In this document: piece by piece, positions 60,697 through 64,000 of the stretch
Layout: each line of letters opens with the position of its first letter
How positions within the stretch are numbered: the stretch's first letter is position 1
Source of the DNA: Actinoplanes sp. NBC_00393
Lineage (GTDB): Bacteria > Actinomycetota > Actinomycetes > Mycobacteriales > Micromonosporaceae
Length of the DNA stretch: 64,000 bases
Assembly (NCBI RefSeq): GCF_036053395.1
Contig: NZ_CP107942.1
Span: 4,492,501 to 4,556,500, forward strand
Direction of reading: 5' to 3'
Notes under the pieces: model-generated
Database searches by the model: none
Seen by the model: only the letters and a program-made list of their open reading frames with translations
What the model was told of the DNA's origin: nothing
Made by a program: the position numbers and the translations under genes

Positions 60697-62991
60697 ATGA
60701 AAACCGGCGAATCCACTTCCCGTGATCGCACCGGTGCCCTTCCGGTGCTGGTGGCGGTCCTGGCCGTGCTCGGTGCGACCGCCTGGATGTCCTGGGGCGA
60801 CACCGGCGATCTGGCGGTCGGGAGCCTCGGTGGACCGGTGGCGGCGCTGGCCGCTGCGGTCGGCACCTACCGGGTGAGCCGGTCGCCGCGGGCGGATCCG
60901 CAGGTGCGCGGGTTCTGGCGGCTCTGGGCGTACTCCTCGGGCTTTCTCGCGCTCTGCGCCGTCGGCGCGACAGTCGGCGCGGTCCGCGGACACCCCGGGA
61001 TGCCGGTCTACGAGGCCGTACCCGCGCTGTTCTGTCTCAGCGCCGCCGGCCTGGCCTTCCGGCACGTCGCGCTGACCCGGCGCACCCTCTCCGACTGGGC
61101 CCGGCTGCTGCTGGACGGGGCCGCCGTCGCCATCGCCGGCGCCCTGCTCTTCGGCTACGCCGTGGTGAACCTGGCACCGCCCGGCACCCCGTTGCCCGAC
61201 CGGTGGGCGGCCGGTGCGGTCGGCGTCGGCTGTCTGCTCGGCATGGTGGTCTTCGGCAAGGCCGCGGTCAGCCCGGGCACCCGGGTCGACCCCGGTGCGC
61301 TCGGCATCCTCGCGCTCAGCCTGCTGATCGGGCTGATCGAGGTGATGCTGATGCTCAGCGGCACCCGCCTGAGCGCGGTGCTGGTGACAGCGCTCGGCTA
61401 CCCGCTGATCGCGCTCGCGTTCTGCACGGCCGCGTACCGCCAGGCCCGCGTGCTCGACGGGCGCACGGCGCCGGCCCGCCCGCGCTGGTCGCTCGCCGAC
61501 TGGCTGCAGTATCTCGCCGTCGCGTGCACGGCCGGGCTGGTCATCACCGTCTCCGCGCAGGACCTCGGCCTGCGCGGCCGTGCCGTGATCGCCGGCGCGG
61601 TGCTGATCGCCGCGATCATCGTGGCCCGGCAACTGCTCAGCCTCCGGGAGAACCGGCTCGCCCTGATCGACATCCGGCACCGGCAGGCCGAGCTGCGGCG
61701 GCTCGCGCTCTCGGACTCGCTCACCGGGCTGCCGAACCGGACCGGGTTCAGTGTCGCCCTGGCCGAGCGGCTGGAGGCCGGGTTGCCGGCGAGCGCCCTG
61801 CTCATCGACATCGACGACTTCAAGATGGTCAACGACACGCTGGGCCCGGCCGCCGCCGACCAACTGCTCGTCCAGGTGGCGCAGCGGCTGCAGGAGAGCT
61901 GCGGCGCGGACGAGTCGGCTGCCCGGCTCGGCGGTGACGAGTTCGCCGTACTGCTGCCGGTCGACGACCCGGCCGCCGCGGAAGCTGCCGCGACCCGGGT
62001 GCAACGGACCGTCGGCCGCCCGGTCACCTCCGCCGACCAGCAGTTCCTGCTGCATGCCAGTGTCGGTATCGCGGTGGCCGCGCCCGGCGAGACGGCGGAC
62101 GAGGTGCTGCGCAACGCCGATATCGCGATGTACGCCGCGAAGGAGTCCGGCAAGGCTTCCTGGGCGCGGTTCGAGCCGCGGATGCGCCAGGACATGACCA
62201 ACCACGCGCGGCTGGCCGGGGAGTTGCACGACGGTATCGCCGGCGGCGAGCTGCGACTGCTCTATCAGCCGGTGTACGACCTGGTCACCGGGCGGTTGCA
62301 CGGCGCGGAGGCGTTGGTGCGGTGGCAGCATCCGAGTCGTGGTTTCGTGTCGCCGGGTGAGTTCATCCCGGTGGCCGAGCGGTCCGGGTTGATCGTGCCG
62401 CTCGGGGCGTGGGTGCTGCGGGAGGCGTGCACGCAGCTGTCGCGGTGGCGCCAGGCGCACCCGAACGCGATCGAGGCGGTCAACGTGAACGTGGCGGTCC
62501 GGCAGTTGCGGGAGGCCGGGTTCGTCGACGAGGTCGCGGCGGTGCTCAGCGACACCGGGCTGATGCCGAACAACCTGATCCTGGAGGTCACGGAGTCCTC
62601 GGTGGTCGACGGCTGGCAGGTCCGCGAGACGCTGCAGGCGTTGCACGAGATGGGCGTACGCCTGGCCCTGGATGATTTCGGCACCGGCCAGTCGTCGCTC
62701 AGCCTGCTGCGCGCCTTCCCGGTCGACGTCCTCAAGCTCGACAAGTCGTTCGTCGACGGGATCGCCGACGGCGAGGACCGCGGCCGCCTCGCGGTGGCGG
62801 CCGCGGTCGCTCAACTCGCCGAGCATCTGCAGCTCAAAGCCGTGGCCGAGGGCATCGAGAGCCAGGAACAGATGGATCGGCTACGGGACATGGGCTACCG
62901 GTACGGGCAGGGCTTCTACATGGCCAAGCCGCTGCCGGCCGACGAGTGCGGGGCGCTGATGGCCCCGGCACCCGTCGATCAGGTGCGCTGA
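60697..62991 (+). CDS. Membrane GGDEF-EAL cyclic di-GMP enzyme
   Basis: A 764-residue protein from ATG 60697; in-frame upstream starts exist. Residues about 10-335 contain nine or ten hydrophobic segments (LPVLVAVLAVLGATAWMSWG, AGLVITVSAQDLGLRGRAVI). GGDEF at about 345-510: SDSLTGLPNRTGFSVALAER, LLIDIDDFKMVNDTLGPAAA, RLGGDEFAVLLPVDDP. EAL at about 520-755: GAEALVRWQHPSRGFVSPGE, LEVTESSV, LDDFGTGQSSLSLLRAFPVD, KLDKSFVDG and QGFYMAKPL. Both active sites look intact, so it may make and degrade cyclic di-GMP. Confidence 0.93.
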   Translation: MKTGESTSRDRTGALPVLVAVLAVLGATAWMSWGDTGDLAVGSLGGPVAALAAAVGTYRVSRSPRADPQVRGFWRLWAYSSGFLALCAVGATVGAVRGHPGMPVYEAVPALFCLSAAGLAFRHVALTRRTLSDWARLLLDGAAVAIAGALLFGYAVVNLAPPGTPLPDRWAAGAVGVGCLLGMVVFGKAAVSPGTRVDPGALGILALSLLIGLIEVMLMLSGTRLSAVLVTALGYPLIALAFCTAAYRQARVLDGRTAPARPRWSLADWLQYLAVACTAGLVITVSAQDLGLRGRAVIAGAVLIAAIIVARQLLSLRENRLALIDIRHRQAELRRLALSDSLTGLPNRTGFSVALAERLEAGLPASALLIDIDDFKMVNDTLGPAAADQLLVQVAQRLQESCGADESAARLGGDEFAVLLPVDDPAAAEAAATRVQRTVGRPVTSADQQFLLHASVGIAVAAPGETADEVLRNADIAMYAAKESGKASWARFEPRMRQDMTNHARLAGELHDGIAGGELRLLYQPVYDLVTGRLHGAEALVRWQHPSRGFVSPGEFIPVAERSGLIVPLGAWVLREACTQLSRWRQAHPNAIEAVNVNVAVRQLREAGFVDEVAAVLSDTGLMPNNLILEVTESSVVDGWQVRETLQALHEMGVRLALDDFGTGQSSLSLLRAFPVDVLKLDKSFVDGIADGEDRGRLAVAAAVAQLAEHLQLKAVAEGIESQEQMDRLRDMGYRYGQGFYMAKPLPADECGALMAPAPVDQVR

Positions 62992-64000
62992 ACCACGGCG
63001 AGGATCTCCTCGAACGTCGCCTGCGAGGGCAGATGGGTCAGCAGGTGCCGGACATTGCGCTCGGCGAACCCGGTGGGCTCGTCGAGCGCCAGGTCGACCT
63101 GGCCGGAGACGTAGTTCTGCAGGGCGGTGGCCGTACCCCGGAACGCCTGCAGATCGAGCTGCGGCAGCGTGCCGTAGCCCTCCACCAGGGCCCGCGCGCC
63201 CCGGGCGTTCACCCCGCCGCCGGGCGTCACCGTCCAGTTCACCAGCGCCGAACACAACTCCCAGGCAGGTGGGAGACCGGCGGCGTGCTCCCAGCCGGTG
63301 ACGACGAGCCGGCCGGCGGCGCCGACGCGTACGTTGCCGGGGTTGAGATTGTTGTGGCACAGCACCGGATCGCCCGGCTCGCCGCCGATCGCCTCCAGAC
63401 CGAGCAGCGTGGGCAGCGCCGCCCGCAGCACCGGGGCCCAGTCCGCACCCTTGGCGGCCGCCAGGTCGGCGGTCTCCGGCCAGCTGCGAGGACTGAGCCG
63501 GTTCGAGCTCCAGTAGCAGAGCCGATCGGCGGGGAAACGCATGCCGTGGATCGTGGCGAGGGTGGCGCCGACGGCACGGGTGACGGTCGCGCTCACCGGT
63601 GCGGCCAGCGGCGGGCCGGTGCGCAACCACTCGTACACCCGCCAGCGACTGCCCCCGATCTCCTCGACCACTGCGCCCTCGATGCTGCGGACCGGAGCCG
63701 GCAGCAGCACTCCGGCCCGTGCCGCGGACTCCTGGAAGCGGGCGTTCTCCTCACCGTCGGTGACCGGGTAGACGTCGTCGACGGTCCGTGCCGACCAGCG
63801 GCCCCGGACGGTCGGCACCAGCCAGCGCCGGCCCACCTCGTCGGGACGGGAGACCGAGCGCATCTCCCCGGTCACCTCACCGAGCCCGAACCGGGCGGCG
63901 ATCTGCCGGGCCAGCGCCGGATCGGCCACCTCGGCGCCGCCCTGCAGCCGGTCGACCTCGGCTTTCAGGTCGGTCCAGGTGCGGAAGCCGTACTGCTCGG
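62979..64000 (-). CDS. Aminoglycoside-phosphotransferase-fold protein without catalytic Asp, 5' end beyond window
   Basis: The reading frame is open to the right edge, so GTG 63929 need not be the start: the upstream codons read EQYGFRTWTDLKAEVDRLQG, which resembles the end of an ankyrin-like repeat. In the kinase part, VYEWLRTGPPLA and ATLATIHGMRFPADRL precede the catalytic loop LCHNNLNPGNVRV. In the family this is HND/HGD-L-x-P-x-N; here the catalytic Asp is Asn. The metal Asp of IDWE is replaced in VVTGWEHAAG. The protein may be a non-catalytic binding protein. Its stop overlaps the GGDEF-EAL stop region by 13 bp. Confidence 0.75.
   Translation of the reverse strand, partial: EQYGFRTWTDLKAEVDRLQGGAEVADPALARQIAARFGLGEVTGEMRSVSRPDEVGRRWLVPTVRGRWSARTVDDVYPVTDGEENARFQESAARAGVLLPAPVRSIEGAVVEEIGGSRWRVYEWLRTGPPLAAPVSATVTRAVGATLATIHGMRFPADRLCYWSSNRLSPRSWPETADLAAAKGADWAPVLRAALPTLLGLEAIGGEPGDPVLCHNNLNPGNVRVGAAGRLVVTGWEHAAGLPPAWELCSALVNWTVTPGGGVNARGARALVEGYGTLPQLDLQAFRGTATALQNYVSGQVDLALDEPTGFAERNVRHLLTHLPSQATFEEILAVVQRT

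Noticed and set aside
60469..62826. 785-codon open frame antisense to the GGDEF-EAL gene
   Set aside because: It mirrors intact GGDEF and EAL motifs. Only its start region coincides with the real phyH fragment, and in a different frame.
1..64000. Biosynthetic cluster, prophage or integrative element
   Set aside because: No polyketide or peptide synthetase, integrase, att repeat, tRNA or phage structural gene is seen; the genes are mixed accessory and housekeeping types.

Overview
The window is GC-rich DNA (visibly about 70% G+C, strongly G/C-ending codons) from an actinomycete chromosome. A mycothiol-dependent formaldehyde dehydrogenase, an ECF42 sigma factor with its DGPF/YCII partner, many GTG/TTG starts and partner-switching proteins fit a Micromonosporaceae-type genome (Actinoplanes-like). 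The genus is an inference from gene content and style, not a search. No rRNA, tRNA, insertion sequence, integrase or CRISPR array was seen.

Layout. 1-7.7 kb: a partial Tat-exported FAD oxidase, a small membrane protein, an alkanesulfonate monooxygenase/flavin reductase pair, a frameshifted TPR gene, then a compact 2-oxoacid dehydrogenase operon (E1 alpha, E1 beta, free-standing lipoyl protein) and a Uma2 nuclease-fold protein. 7.7-15.1 kb: a radical-SAM/MOSC pair with an unusual cysteine motif, an MFS exporter with a C-terminal monooxygenase-like domain, glycogen debranching enzyme GlgX and a secreted hydrolase. 15.2-29.6 kb: a large NACHT-LRR NTPase, an MFS/CGNR-regulator pair, an ArsR/VOC pair with an operator, a degraded reductase gene, a methyltransferase, cspA, a duplicated-domain membrane protein, a second large STAND NTPase, and the mycothiol formaldehyde-detoxification pair. 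29.6-42 kb: a histidine phosphatase, a secreted alpha-L-rhamnosidase with a LacI-type operator, a seven-repeat beta-propeller, a membrane-anchored Nudix-like protein, a SIMPL protein, a second TPR protein, sdaA under a tandem glycine riboswitch, and an acyl-CoA ligase.

42.2-47.5 kb is a signalling block on one strand: anti-sigma kinase, STAS antagonist, MASE1-GAF-SpoIIE phosphatase, FIST sensor and GAF-GGDEF cyclase. The first three overlap by 4 bp each, so one sensory phosphatase probably sets the phosphorylation of the STAS protein, with a sensor/cyclase pair attached. 47.5-56.3 kb holds tandem paralogues of unknown function, several short tandem-repeat arrays, a PlsC acyltransferase, a GNAT/small membrane protein pair, deoC divergent from a GntR regulator with twin operators, a secreted peptidoglycan-binding protein, and a protein carrying a DnaA domain-I-like module. 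56.3-64 kb: a DGPF/ECF42 pair, TetR divergent from an SRPBCC-hemerythrin fusion, a phytanoyl dioxygenase fragment, a GGDEF-EAL protein and a partial phosphotransferase-fold protein lacking both catalytic aspartates.

Most neighbouring genes on the same strand overlap by 1-4 bp, so operons are inferred mainly from overlap. Several convergent gene pairs share or overlap stop codons. At two places (about 18.48 and 60.45 kb) a gene fragment runs tail-to-tail into another gene, suggesting past deletions. The best candidates for new biology are the DnaA domain-I adaptor, the CX8CX2C radical-SAM/MOSC pair, the two NLR-like NTPases, the partner-switch/FIST/GGDEF block and the lipoyl-only dehydrogenase operon.
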